From positions 103,942 through 167,941 of the forward strand of contig CAKOPN010000005.1 in NCBI GenBank assembly GCA_934100165.1: a DNA stretch of 64,000 nucleotides. The letters are read 5' to 3'. Under the pieces are notes generated by a model, which worked only from the letters and a program-made list of their open reading frames with translations, did no database searches and was not told the origin of the DNA. Of the stretch, positions 46,105-55,042 are shown piece after piece. Position numbers and translations under genes: made by a program. The stretch is from an uncultured Bacilli bacterium. Lineage in GTDB: Bacteria > Bacillota_I > Bacilli_A > RF39 > UBA660. Numbering within the stretch: position 1 is the stretch's first letter; every line of letters starts with the position of its first letter.

Positions 46105-46344
46105 ATGTCTGAGGAAAATTTAGAGTTAGAATTTAATAAAAAGTACTTGCCATTAGAATATAAATTATTGGAATGGAAACTTATGGTTAATCAAGAATTA
46201 TATGACGAAAAGATTATTGATATAGAAGTAAAAAAAGAGATGGAAAGAAAATTGCTAGGAAGAATGACTAAAATTAGAAATGAATATAGTAAAAAAGAGA
46301 ATTTAACACTGCAATTTTTTAGCTGTAATATGAAATTATCTTAG
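46105..46344 (+). CDS. Small recombinase-associated protein (SHOCT-like)
   Basis: 79 residues, CGGAGGA upstream. The core EWKLMVNQELYDEKIIDIEVKKEMERKLLG aligns with the 44-residue protein at 52447-52581 (ELRILINKELYNKNLIGFDEFKLMNEKLMG). The pattern of a short helix, an I/L-ID/GF-E-x-M turn and a second helix resembles SHOCT domains, often encoded beside serine recombinases. I infer an accessory or regulatory role, perhaps directionality. It lies 26 nt before the recombinase. Confidence 0.7.
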   Translation: MSEENLELEFNKKYLPLEYKLLEWKLMVNQELYDEKIIDIEVKKEMERKLLGRMTKIRNEYSKKENLTLQFFSCNMKLS

Positions 46345-46370
46345 TTAAGTTTACATAATTGGAGGCAATA

Positions 46371-47951
46371 ATGGATATAAGAAAGGCTAGAGAAGATTTG
46401 CGAAAAGGAAAGACTATTTATGATATGAGCTTGAATGTCGCATATTATGCACGTGTATCAACTGATAAGGATGATCAATTAAATTCTCTTGAAAATCAGC
46501 AAAAGTATTTTGAAGAAATGATAAAAGAAAATAAAAATTGGACATTTGTATCTGGTTATGTAGATGAAGGAATAAGTGGAACAGCCGTAAAAAATAGGCA
46601 ACAATTCCTCACTATGATAGAAGATGCAACTAATGGAAAAATTGATTTAATACTTACTAAGGAAATATCAAGATTTTCTAGAAATACTGTAGATAGCATT
46701 AAATATACTGAATATTTGTTATCTCAAGGAGTTATTGTGCACTTTTTATCGGACAATCTTAATACTATTCAAGAGGACTCTGAATTTAGATTAACAATAA
46801 TGTCCTCTCTTGCGCAAGATGAAGTAAGGAAATTATCTGAAAGAGTTAAATTTGGAATAGACAGAATGATAAAGGAAAGAAAACTAATTGGGGGTAACTT
46901 AACTGGTTACTACAAAAAGAATGGTAGATATGAAATAAATGAAAAAGAAGCTCCTATAATCACATATTTATTTGAAACGTATGCATCAGGAAACAAAGGA
47001 TTAGTGCAAATAGGCTTAGATTTAGCTTCAATGGGATATTTAAATTCTAAAGGGGAAGCATACTCTGGAACAAGTCTTGCAAAAATGCTTAATAATCCTA
47101 GATATAAGGGATATTACACAGCTAAATTAACTGAAATAGAAAGCTATAAGACACATAAGAAAAAGAAAATTCCCAAAGAAAAGCAGATTATAGAAAAGGA
47201 TGATAGAATTCCTGCAATTGTCTCTGAAGAGTTATGGAATAAAGCAAACCAAATTCACGAAGAAAGGAAAAAGAAAATAGCAAGTAATATATTAAACAGT
47301 CAAAAGTTTATTAGCCGTTCTAAATATAGTTGCAAGATAGTTTGTAAAGATTGTGGTGCATTCTTCGTAAGAAATAGTGGAAGCACTAGAAATCAGCCAA
47401 CATGGTCATGCAAAACGTATAGAAAAAGTGGTGTTCATGTTTGCACTTCTCCAATAATTAAAGAATCTTATTTAGATAACATATTTATTGATGTATTCAA
47501 TAATATAATAAAAAATAAAAACAATTTTATTAGTCAGATTCTTAATGATTATAAAGGAATAATAGAATGTAGTAAAGCAAGTTTTGATATTGATAAAATA
47601 AATAAAGAAATAGAATGGCTTAACAAGCAGAAAGATAAATTATTAGATCTTAATATTAAATGCATCGTAAGTGATACAGAATTTAAATTAAGAAATGATA
47701 AATATAATTCCGATATTAAACTACTTCAAGAAGAAAAAGAAAAAATAGATAATTCTAGCTATGAACTAGAGAAAAGAATAAAAAAAATAGATAATATTAA
47801 GTCTAAAATATACGAAAAAGTAGACATCAAAAGTCAACTTTCTAATTTAATGAAACTGCTGGTTGAAAAAGTAGAAGTAGAAAAAATAAATGGTTCAAGA
47901 AAAGATATTAAATTAAATATATATTTTAACTTCTTCAATGATTTATATTAA
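46371..47951 (+). CDS. Large serine recombinase 1
   Basis: 526 residues from ATG 46371 (GGAGGC five nt upstream). Resolvase catalytic domain: YYARVSTDKDDQ with the nucleophilic Ser, YVDEGISGTAVKNRQ, LTKEISRFSRNTVDS, SSLAQDEVRKLSERVKFG. Recombinase domain: LNNPRYKGYYTAKL. A zinc ribbon (CKDC ... SCKTYRKSGVHVC) and a long C-terminal coiled coil follow, as in integrases of conjugative elements and phages. It is paralogous to the gene at 52562. No conjugation or phage genes are nearby, so this may mobilise only the adjacent surface-protein cassette or be a relic of a larger element. Confidence 0.93.
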   Translation: MDIRKAREDLRKGKTIYDMSLNVAYYARVSTDKDDQLNSLENQQKYFEEMIKENKNWTFVSGYVDEGISGTAVKNRQQFLTMIEDATNGKIDLILTKEISRFSRNTVDSIKYTEYLLSQGVIVHFLSDNLNTIQEDSEFRLTIMSSLAQDEVRKLSERVKFGIDRMIKERKLIGGNLTGYYKKNGRYEINEKEAPIITYLFETYASGNKGLVQIGLDLASMGYLNSKGEAYSGTSLAKMLNNPRYKGYYTAKLTEIESYKTHKKKKIPKEKQIIEKDDRIPAIVSEELWNKANQIHEERKKKIASNILNSQKFISRSKYSCKIVCKDCGAFFVRNSGSTRNQPTWSCKTYRKSGVHVCTSPIIKESYLDNIFIDVFNNIIKNKNNFISQILNDYKGIIECSKASFDIDKINKEIEWLNKQKDKLLDLNIKCIVSDTEFKLRNDKYNSDIKLLQEEKEKIDNSSYELEKRIKKIDNIKSKIYEKVDIKSQLSNLMKLLVEKVEVEKINGSRKDIKLNIYFNFFNDLY

Positions 47952-48071
47952 AAAAAGCAAGTACAACTTAAGGAATCACAGAGTGTAAACTTGCTATAAG
48001 TTGAACTTTTCTGTCAATATCAAAATATTTATTATAAAAGTGTTGAACTTGCTTTTTATTTTTTTTATAAT
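47952..48071. repeat. Multi-arm inverted/direct repeat and promoter between recombinase 1 and wall protein 1
   Basis: AGCAAGT (47956-47962) can pair with ACTTGCT at 47989-47995 or with ACTTGCT at 48047-48053; the outer stem extends to 15 of 16 bp (47952-47967 with 48042-48057). GTTGAACTT is repeated at 48000 and 48042. The outer right arm contains the -35 TTGAAC (48043-48048), spaced 17 nt from TATAAT (48066-48071). The right arm is followed by T-rich DNA, so it may end recombinase transcription; it may also be a recombinase or operator site. Confidence 0.55.
48043..48071 (+). promoter_or_regulatory. Promoter of wall protein 1
   Basis: TTGAAC (48043-48048), 17 nt, TATAAT (48066-48071). The -35 lies in the arm of an inverted repeat, so its availability could change with DNA structure or protein binding. 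Confidence 0.7.
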
Positions 48072-48091
48072 TATATAATAAGAGGTAGAAT

Positions 48092-51000
48092 ATGAAGAGA
48101 AGTAAATTAAAATTTGGAATATTATCATTTTTATTTTTTGGGGCAGTATTTTTTATTAACGGTATAAGAGTTGATGCCAAAACTGTTATAATAAATGACC
48201 CAAGTGAATGGCAATCAACGGTTGAAGATGTAACAGTTGATGAAATAAAGTTAGGTAAAAATATTGATTTATCAAGTATTATAACAAGTACAGCGTTACC
48301 ATCTATAGAAATTGACAGTACAGAGCGTACACTAGACTTAAATGGGTATGAATTACAAGTTAGTAGTGATTCTGTAAATTTAAAATTCACAGTAAGTGAT
48401 GGAACTATTACCATTAAAGATAGTAGTGAAAGTAAAACAGGTAAAATTGTTCATACAAGTTTAAATAATGCTTTAATAACAATTTCTTATGGTAAAAATG
48501 TTACTAAAGGAAATTTAGTAATTGATGGAGGAACATATATAGGAAATACTACATCAAATTCTGGTATAATTTATAGTCAAGAAAATACACAAATAACTAT
48601 TAACAAGGGTGTTTTTGATTCTATCTTTTTAATTAGAGGTAATGCACCAATACTTAAAATTAACAACATGACTTTACATAATTCAAAGGCAACAAGCTCT
48701 ACTACAGCCGCATCATTATATGATCCAAACATGTATGGAAGAGTAACTTATGGTTATGTAGTTGACTCAGACCATGAAGCTTTAATTAAAAAAGCTGATA
48801 GTTCTGAAAAGAACATTGATACAATGACACTAGTTTATAACACTGTCACACAAATTGACAGTACAGCAGACTATAAAGATTCTATAGTAGTAAGGGAGAA
48901 AACAGGTTTTATTGTTAATAATGTGGATTTTAATGAATCATATGGGTATAATAATAAAACTCAAAATGTTTACATTCAAAATCAAGGATTATCTAGTTTA
49001 AAAATTAAAAATGTTACATTAGACAATTATAATTATTTTGAAATAATTGAAGGAAATAGTGCCTCAGTGGGAGCAAAAGAAACTGATAGTTCATGGCAGA
49101 TAAAAGTCAAAGATGGTCTTAATATTGGAACATATTCGGCTATATTAACAGTAACTGATGAAAATGATATTGAATATACTGCTACTGTAAAAATTACAGT
49201 TTCTAAAAGACAACTAATGAATTTATCAATTGGTTTTGATGACAATTTAACTTATGGTGAAAGTAAGATAGAACCAACAATTGGTGGATTAGATGGAGTA
49301 GATAAATCTGATTACAAAATAGAGTACACCAAAACTGGTACTGAAAATTGGAGTACTACTAGACCTTTAGTTGTTGGAGATTATACAATTAGACTTACAA
49401 TTACTGGCTCAAATTATGTTGAATCAAGCGCTTCATCTGAATTTAAAATATTACCAACTGAAAAAGTTGTAAAAATTGTGGCAAGTTCATCTAGTCATGT
49501 GTATAATGGAAAGCCATATTCTGATAATGGATTTACAGTTTACTTTGATGGAAACATAGTTCAAGATGGCAAATTGCTTTACAATGATACAGTAAGTAAA
49601 ATACTTGTTATTGGTGCTGTAAAAGATGTAAAGGACAATAAAGATAACAACAATATAGTTGATAGAGAAAGTATTACTATCACAAATAGAGATTGTTATA
49701 AAAATATTGAAATAGTTGATGGAACTATTAGTATTGAACCAATATCAACTCCAATTATTGTTACAGCTGGAAGTGCTACTAAAAAGTTTGATAACACAGC
49801 GTTGACCAATACAACATTTAAATATACAGATAATGTTTTAGTAGATGGTGATAAAATGATTGCTGCTATTACTGGAAGTCAGTTCTATGTTGGAACATCA
49901 AGTAATGTAATAATGGATGTTCAAATAATTAGAGATAATATAGATGTTACTTCAAACTATACTTTAGCACCTTATGTAAATGGTACATTAAAAATAGAAC
50001 CAGTTGAACAAAATATCACTATAAATAAAAATATTAACATAAAAGTAGGTGGAACACTTACTGTCGATGAATTAAAAAGTTTACTAAATTGCAATATAGA
50101 TAACTATAGTATTAGATATGTAAGTGGTGATTTTGGAACATTTAACCAAGATAATGGATTTACAGCAGGAAATACTGCAGGACAAGTTGAAATGGAAGTA
50201 ATTGCACCAGCAATTGATAAAAATAATGATGGTACTGATGAGTATTTAGAAACTACTTCAACATTCTATATTAACGTTGAAGAAAAGGACATCGTTAATT
50301 TAAGTGGATTAACATATAATGACAAATATTATGATGGTAATGAAATCATACCAACAGGAACACTAATTATTGAAGATAATAAAGTTTCACAAGATGAAAT
50401 AGAAATTTTATATGTTGGAACTAATGGTACTAACTACAGTAGTAGTGAAGCTCCAAAAAATGCTGGAACTTACGAAGTAACATATAAAATATCTGATAAC
50501 AATAAAACTTATGCCGGAAGCGTTACTTATACATTTACAATAAAGAAAGCACAAGTTGCAGTGCCTAGCTATGAGTCTATATCACTTGTATATAATGGCG
50601 AAATGCAAGGATATAGCTTTGCATATAATAGAAATGTAATAGAGCTTGGTGGTGTTTATGAAGCTGTTAATGCTGGTAATTACAGTTTTACATGGAGTTT
50701 GAAAGATACAGATAATTATGAATGGATGGATGGCACTACGGAACCTGTTATTACAAATTGGGAAATAACAAAGGCAACTCCTGAATATACTGTACCAACG
50801 AATTTAACAGGGGTTAAAGGTCAAACATTACTAGAGATATCGTTAGATGGAAGGTTTACATGGAATGATCCAAGTGAGAAACTATTAGCAGGTACACATA
50901 CTTATAAAGCAACATATACTCCTGAAGATACTGAAAACCACAAGATAGTAGATGATATTGATATTACTGTTGTAGCAAAAGATACATTTGTTATTACAGC

Positions 51001-51841
51001 TACTGTAATAGAAGGAGAAGGTACGATAGATACTCCAAAATCAGAAATTATTGAGGGCAGTATCGTAGAAGTAACTTTCACTCCAAATGCAGGATATATG
51101 ATTAACAAAGTAACAGTAAATGGTAATGAAGTAGAAGTAACTGACAATAAATTGAAACTTACAATCGAAGAAAATAAAAATATTGAGGTTAGTTATAAAA
51201 AAATACCATTTGTAATAGTTGTTAAAGATACAAGTAATGCAGTTATTACACCAAAAGGAACAATATCAGTTCTTTATGGAGATTCACAAGAGTTTACTAT
51301 TATAGCAAATAAAGGCTACAAGTTAAAAAGAGTTCTAGTAAATGATACAGACAGACTAAGCGATATGGAAGGAAACAAATTGGTTATTTCTAATATTACA
51401 TCTGATACAACAGTGGAGGTTGTTGTAGAAAAAATTTCTCACAATGTTGTTGAACAAGATAGTACTGTTCGTAAAAATAATAATGCTAAATTTAGAATTG
51501 ATGCTGATTATAATCTATTTAATAACAATGTTTTTGTAGATGATGTATTAGTAGATTCAAAAAATTATACTGTAGAACAAGGAAGCACAATTATTACATT
51601 AGATAAAGAGTATATCAATACTTTATCAGTCGGTACACATACATTAAAAGTAACTTTTAGTGATGGTGGTGAAGCTATTACAGAATTTACTGTTTTAGAA
51701 GCTATAGCTGATGGTAATGACAGTAATCCTAGTACAGGAGACAATATTGAAACATATATTATTACTTTTGTTATATCTTTAAGTGGATTAGTAGGTTTAA
51801 TATATGTTGGTAAAAAATATTTAAATAAAAAAGTAAGTTAG
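48092..51841 (+). CDS. Wall-anchored surface protein 1 with MBG-type repeats
   Basis: 1249 residues. Signal peptide (MKRSKLKFGILSFLFFGAVFFI...VDAKT), then a beta-helix-like domain (LDLNGYELQVSS ... GTITIKDSSESKTGKI), several MBG/YDG-type repeats (SSSHVYNGKPYSDNGFTV; ATKKFDNTALTNTTF; LTYNDKYYDGNEIIPTGT), a Gly-rich linker, two InlB-like bacterial repeats (EGEGTIDTPKSEIIEGS...FTPNAGYMINKVTVNG), and a C-terminal sorting signal: NPSTGDN, hydrophobic helix, basic tail. A likely substrate of the class B sortase. Paralogous along most of its length to the 60085 gene. Confidence 0.9.
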   Translation: MKRSKLKFGILSFLFFGAVFFINGIRVDAKTVIINDPSEWQSTVEDVTVDEIKLGKNIDLSSIITSTALPSIEIDSTERTLDLNGYELQVSSDSVNLKFTVSDGTITIKDSSESKTGKIVHTSLNNALITISYGKNVTKGNLVIDGGTYIGNTTSNSGIIYSQENTQITINKGVFDSIFLIRGNAPILKINNMTLHNSKATSSTTAASLYDPNMYGRVTYGYVVDSDHEALIKKADSSEKNIDTMTLVYNTVTQIDSTADYKDSIVVREKTGFIVNNVDFNESYGYNNKTQNVYIQNQGLSSLKIKNVTLDNYNYFEIIEGNSASVGAKETDSSWQIKVKDGLNIGTYSAILTVTDENDIEYTATVKITVSKRQLMNLSIGFDDNLTYGESKIEPTIGGLDGVDKSDYKIEYTKTGTENWSTTRPLVVGDYTIRLTITGSNYVESSASSEFKILPTEKVVKIVASSSSHVYNGKPYSDNGFTVYFDGNIVQDGKLLYNDTVSKILVIGAVKDVKDNKDNNNIVDRESITITNRDCYKNIEIVDGTISIEPISTPIIVTAGSATKKFDNTALTNTTFKYTDNVLVDGDKMIAAITGSQFYVGTSSNVIMDVQIIRDNIDVTSNYTLAPYVNGTLKIEPVEQNITINKNINIKVGGTLTVDELKSLLNCNIDNYSIRYVSGDFGTFNQDNGFTAGNTAGQVEMEVIAPAIDKNNDGTDEYLETTSTFYINVEEKDIVNLSGLTYNDKYYDGNEIIPTGTLIIEDNKVSQDEIEILYVGTNGTNYSSSEAPKNAGTYEVTYKISDNNKTYAGSVTYTFTIKKAQVAVPSYESISLVYNGEMQGYSFAYNRNVIELGGVYEAVNAGNYSFTWSLKDTDNYEWMDGTTEPVITNWEITKATPEYTVPTNLTGVKGQTLLEISLDGRFTWNDPSEKLLAGTHTYKATYTPEDTENHKIVDDIDITVVAKDTFVITATVIEGEGTIDTPKSEIIEGSIVEVTFTPNAGYMINKVTVNGNEVEVTDNKLKLTIEENKNIEVSYKKIPFVIVVKDTSNAVITPKGTISVLYGDSQEFTIIANKGYKLKRVLVNDTDRLSDMEGNKLVISNITSDTTVEVVVEKISHNVVEQDSTVRKNNNAKFRIDADYNLFNNNVFVDDVLVDSKNYTVEQGSTIITLDKEYINTLSVGTHTLKVTFSDGGEAITEFTVLEAIADGNDSNPSTGDNIETYIITFVISLSGLVGLIYVGKKYLNKKVS

Positions 51842-51861
51842 AACTATTTCTAACTTCTTTT
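51836..51861 (+). terminator. Hairpin after wall protein 1
   Basis: AGTTAGAA (51836-51843), 4-nt loop, TTCTAACT (51848-51855), then TCTTTTAT. It overlaps the stop codon and lies before the 51883 gene, so it probably attenuates transcription into that gene. A hairpin of the same core sequence follows wall protein 2. Confidence 0.75.
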
Positions 51862-51882
51862 ATAAATGAGGGGGATTTCGTT

Positions 51883-52365
51883 ATGAAAATAAATAACAAA
51901 CAAAAAACTTTTCTTGCAATTATGGTATGTATATTACTACTAGGAATATTCTTTGCAATCAAAAAGACAACAAAGATAACAGTAGGTAAAGTTGTAAATG
52001 GAAAAGTAGAATATATAGATAGAATTTCGAGTGTCACTTTCAATAAAGAAAAAAATATAGTAACTATAGAATTCAAAAATAATCAAGAACTAATTGATAA
52101 TTGTATAATGACTTCAAAATTATATGATGATTTTAAGAATAATGATTCATTGTATAATATAAGTATTAAAGATTATTTAAAACAAGATAATATATCGGAT
52201 AAAGAAAAATATAATATCAATAAATCTATTCAAATGAAATTAGTAACAGAACAAACAAACTATATTGAGTATTTTGCATTAACTTGTGGATTTAAAAATA
52301 AAAAAGAACTTATGAAATACACTGAAGCAACTATTGATCTTGCAAAGCAAGAAAAAGATAATTAA
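51883..52365 (+). CDS. Small membrane-anchored protein downstream of wall protein 1
   Basis: 160 residues: N-terminal membrane helix (KTFLAIMVCILLLGIFFAI), then a Lys/Asp/Asn-rich extracytoplasmic domain (VGKVVNGKVEYIDRISSVTFNKEKNIVTIEFKNN). No family recognised. GAGGGGGA precedes the ATG. A gene with a similar upstream layout begins at 63980 after wall protein 2, so the wall protein plus small protein may be a duplicated module, the latter perhaps aiding export or anchoring. Confidence 0.72.
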   Translation: MKINNKQKTFLAIMVCILLLGIFFAIKKTTKITVGKVVNGKVEYIDRISSVTFNKEKNIVTIEFKNNQELIDNCIMTSKLYDDFKNNDSLYNISIKDYLKQDNISDKEKYNINKSIQMKLVTEQTNYIEYFALTCGFKNKKELMKYTEATIDLAKQEKDN

Positions 52366-52374
52366 CAAGGTATT

Positions 52375-52404
52375 AACTCAAGAATTTAAATTCTTGAGTT
52401 TTTT
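52375..52404 (+). terminator. Terminator after the 51883 gene
   Basis: AACTCAAGAA (52375-52384), TTTAAA loop, TTCTTGAGTT (52391-52400), T-run. Perfect 10-bp stem. Confidence 0.92.
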
Positions 52405-52446
52405 CATATTATTTAAACTCGCTAATATAATTAAGCGGAGGATTAT

Positions 52447-52581
52447 ATGGAAAAAATAGCAAAAGAATTGAGAATATTGATAAATAAGGAATTATACAAT
52501 AAAAATCTAATTGGTTTTGATGAATTTAAACTTATGAATGAGAAACTAATGGGTGAAAAAAGTGAATATAGCAAGTGCTAG
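52447..52581 (+). CDS. Small recombinase-associated protein 2 (SHOCT-like)
   Basis: 44 residues beginning MEKIAKELRILINKELYNKN, with GCGGAGGA upstream. Similar to residues about 20-62 of the 46105 product (LINxELY, I/LI, E, M, KLxG, EYSK). It overlaps the recombinase 2 start by 20 nt, so translation is coupled. Shorter than its paralogue at both ends. Confidence 0.7.
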   Translation: MEKIAKELRILINKELYNKNLIGFDEFKLMNEKLMGEKSEYSKC

Positions 52582-54106
52582 AAGAGAAATATTTAATGGA
52601 AAAACAATTTATGATATGGAGTTAAATGTTGGATATTATGCTAGAGTATCAACTGATAAAGATGATCAAGTAAATAGTATAGAAAATCAGTCTAATTATT
52701 TTAAAGATATGATAAAAGAAAATAATAATTGGACTTTAGTGGGTGAATATATTGATGAAGGAATAAGTGGTACTAGCATAAAAAATAGGGAAAACTTTCT
52801 TAAAATGCTAGAAGATTCAAAGAAAGGGATAATTGATTTAATTGTTACAAAAGAAATATCAAGATTTTCTAGGAATGTCATTGATAGTATAAAATATACG
52901 GAAGAATTACTTAGAAATGGAACAATTGTATATTTTCTAAGTGACGATATAAATACTATATATCCGGATAGTGAGTTTAGACTATCTTTGATGTCAAGCC
53001 TAGCACAAGATGAAGTAAGAAAGCTTTCTGAGAGAGTGAAATTTGGTATTAAAAGGATGATTAAAGATGGAAAGGTTATTGGAGGATCTTTGACTGGTTA
53101 CTACAAAAAAGACGGTAAAATGATTGTTAATGAAATTGAAAAACCAATAATAGAAATTTTATTTAATTTATATGTTACTGGTAAATATTCTTTCGAGAGA
53201 ATTTCAAAGATTTTATATAATAAAGGTTATAAAAACAAAAAAGGAAAGCCATATTTGGGAACAACTTTAAAAAAAATTTTAACTAATCCAAGATATAAAG
53301 GATACTATACTGCTAACATGTCTAGAATTGAAAGTTATAAAAACCATAAAAGAATAAATTTACCGTCAACAGAGCATATTATTTATAAAACTAATTTAAT
53401 TGAACCAATTATTCCAGAAGAAATTTGGAATAAAGCCAATGAAATATATAATCACAAATGTAAACTTATAGATAAATACGTTGATAAAATTTTTTGTGCA
53501 GATCATGATAAACCATTTGTAAGAGATAAAGTTAATAGCAGAAGAAGTAACCCAATCTGGATATGTAAAGAATATAAAGAAAATGGTGTTATTAAATGTA
53601 ATTCTCCGATAATAAGAGAAAAAATGTTGGATAAAACTGTTATTGATATTATCTATAAACATATGACTGAAGATGTAGATGTTAATACCAAAAAAATAAT
53701 AAATGAATATAGGAAAATTTTATATGAATGCCAAAATACAAGTAAAATAAAAGAAAAAAATGAATTAAATAAATATATGATAGAAAAAGAAAAACTAATT
53801 GAGTTCAGTTTAAAAGGAATAATTTCTAACAAAGAAATGCAAACAAGGTTGTTAAAAAAAGAAAGTGAAATAAAGAGAAGTATGAAAGAATTTAATCAAT
53901 ATAAAATAGATGGCACTTACAATAAGCGTTTAAAAGAAATGGAAAGGGAAGTTGATAATTTCTTTTGTGTTGAAAATAATTTAAATGCATATATAAACTT
54001 GTTTATTGATAAAATTAAAGTTATAAAAGGAAGGACAAGATATGAAATGAATTTAGAAATATATTTTAATGATGGTAATATGAAAAATGTTTATTATGAA
54101 AACTAG
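52562..54106 (+). CDS. Large serine recombinase 2
   Basis: 514 residues from GTG 52562; this start aligns exactly with recombinase 1 (MNIASARREIFNGKTIYDM against MDIRKAREDLRKGKTIYDM) and has GGGTG upstream. Catalytic motifs are intact: YYARVSTDKDDQ, YIDEGISGTSIKNRE, VTKEISRFSRNVIDS, SSLAQDEVRKLSERVKFG, TNPRYKGYYTANM. The zinc ribbon is degenerate (CADHDKPF where recombinase 1 has CKDC), though ICKEYKENGVIKC remains. The catalytic part is highly similar to recombinase 1 and the C-terminus has diverged, as expected for enzymes with different target sites. Confidence 0.92.
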   Translation: MNIASARREIFNGKTIYDMELNVGYYARVSTDKDDQVNSIENQSNYFKDMIKENNNWTLVGEYIDEGISGTSIKNRENFLKMLEDSKKGIIDLIVTKEISRFSRNVIDSIKYTEELLRNGTIVYFLSDDINTIYPDSEFRLSLMSSLAQDEVRKLSERVKFGIKRMIKDGKVIGGSLTGYYKKDGKMIVNEIEKPIIEILFNLYVTGKYSFERISKILYNKGYKNKKGKPYLGTTLKKILTNPRYKGYYTANMSRIESYKNHKRINLPSTEHIIYKTNLIEPIIPEEIWNKANEIYNHKCKLIDKYVDKIFCADHDKPFVRDKVNSRRSNPIWICKEYKENGVIKCNSPIIREKMLDKTVIDIIYKHMTEDVDVNTKKIINEYRKILYECQNTSKIKEKNELNKYMIEKEKLIEFSLKGIISNKEMQTRLLKKESEIKRSMKEFNQYKIDGTYNKRLKEMEREVDNFFCVENNLNAYINLFIDKIKVIKGRTRYEMNLEIYFNDGNMKNVYYEN

Positions 54107-54447
54107 GTAAATATTATGTCGAATATTTTTTTTAAATAATAAAATCAAACATTGGCAATTTTGGTGTTACTACAAGAACATTTTTAAGTTCTTTAATTAC
54201 CCCTTAAATGGTATTAAATCATTAGATATTATGGAAGTCTATACTACCAATGATTTTGCTTATAATGGTAATATATACCACCCAGAACTTGATTTGGAAC
54301 AGCCAAAAGGATGTTTGAGCTATACTTCAAATCATGTAAAGGATAGTAGAAAAATAAACAATCGTTCTTATGATATTAACACTAGTAATTATAAAAAAAT
54401 AACTACCAACAAAGATGCCAAGGTAATAGAGTTATATGATGATTTAG
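54107..54447 (+). other. Gene-poor stretch with an unassigned open fragment
   Basis: After recombinase 2 no intact gene is convincing. One plus-strand frame is open from about 54140 to 54530 and reads YYKNIFKFFNYPLNGIKSLD ... IYHPELDLEQPKGCLSYTSNHVKDS. It lacks a ribosome-binding site and its end is antisense to the sortase remnant. It may be a fragment of a lost gene; I cannot assign it. Confidence 0.35.
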
Positions 54448-54893
54448 AATTTTATTATTATTTATATTATTTCTATAATCTAGAAATAACCATCCAGCAC
54501 TATTCCAAGATTTATCAAACTATGTGTTAAATAATATTTATTATTGTTAGATTGCACGAAAGGATAATTTATATTAGTGCCATTTACTTGTATCCAACCT
54601 TTAACATTATTATTAATTTTTTTTAATTCAGAAAAATCAACATTAAGCATATTCATTTTAATATAATCCCAGTAAGGATTAAATTCTGGTATTTCTTCTT
54701 TTGGTTCTATTATTTCTGTATTTTCTGTATCAACTACTTCAGTAACTTTAATTTCTTCTTATATATCTTCAATTTGTTTATTAGTTTTATTAGAATCGTT
54801 TTTCCAAATAACTATATTTACAATAGAATAAATTAGTAGTAATAAAGAAATGATTATAGTTATTGATAGTATAATTTTAGTTTTTTTATTCAC
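54448..54893 (-). pseudogene. Decayed class B sortase paralogue
   Basis: On the minus strand from GTG 54893 (GGTGAT upstream) the translation follows the intact sortase (3879-4700): membrane helix, SNKTNKQIEDI, then TAA at codon 45 (54761-54759), NTEIIEPKEEIPEFNPYWDYIKMNMLNVDF, KGWIQVNGTNINYPFVQSNNNKYYLTHS, a 1-nt deletion near 54520, and in the shifted frame SAGWLFLDYRNN, where similarity ends. The catalytic His and Cys regions are absent. At least three lesions make this a clear pseudogene, a relic of a second sortase once beside the surface-protein cassette. Confidence 0.88.
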
Positions 54894-55042
54894 TATTTAT
54901 CACCAAATATATTCTAACAAAATTATAGTTAAAAGTCATTGTTTTACCTAAAAACTGATAAGATTATTTAAATATTTTGTAAACTATATTACAATAGTAT
55001 TAGCTATTACTTATTTTTTTAAGAAAAGAGGTGGATAATACT

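Noticed and set aside
46105..54106. Region as a complete integrative conjugative element or prophage
   Set aside because: No relaxase, coupling protein, type IV secretion, replication, capsid or terminase genes were seen; only recombinases and surface proteins.
54231..54530. 99-aa plus-strand ORF as a real gene
   Set aside because: No Shine-Dalgarno; its 3' third is antisense to the decayed sortase, and its frame extends upstream without a start.
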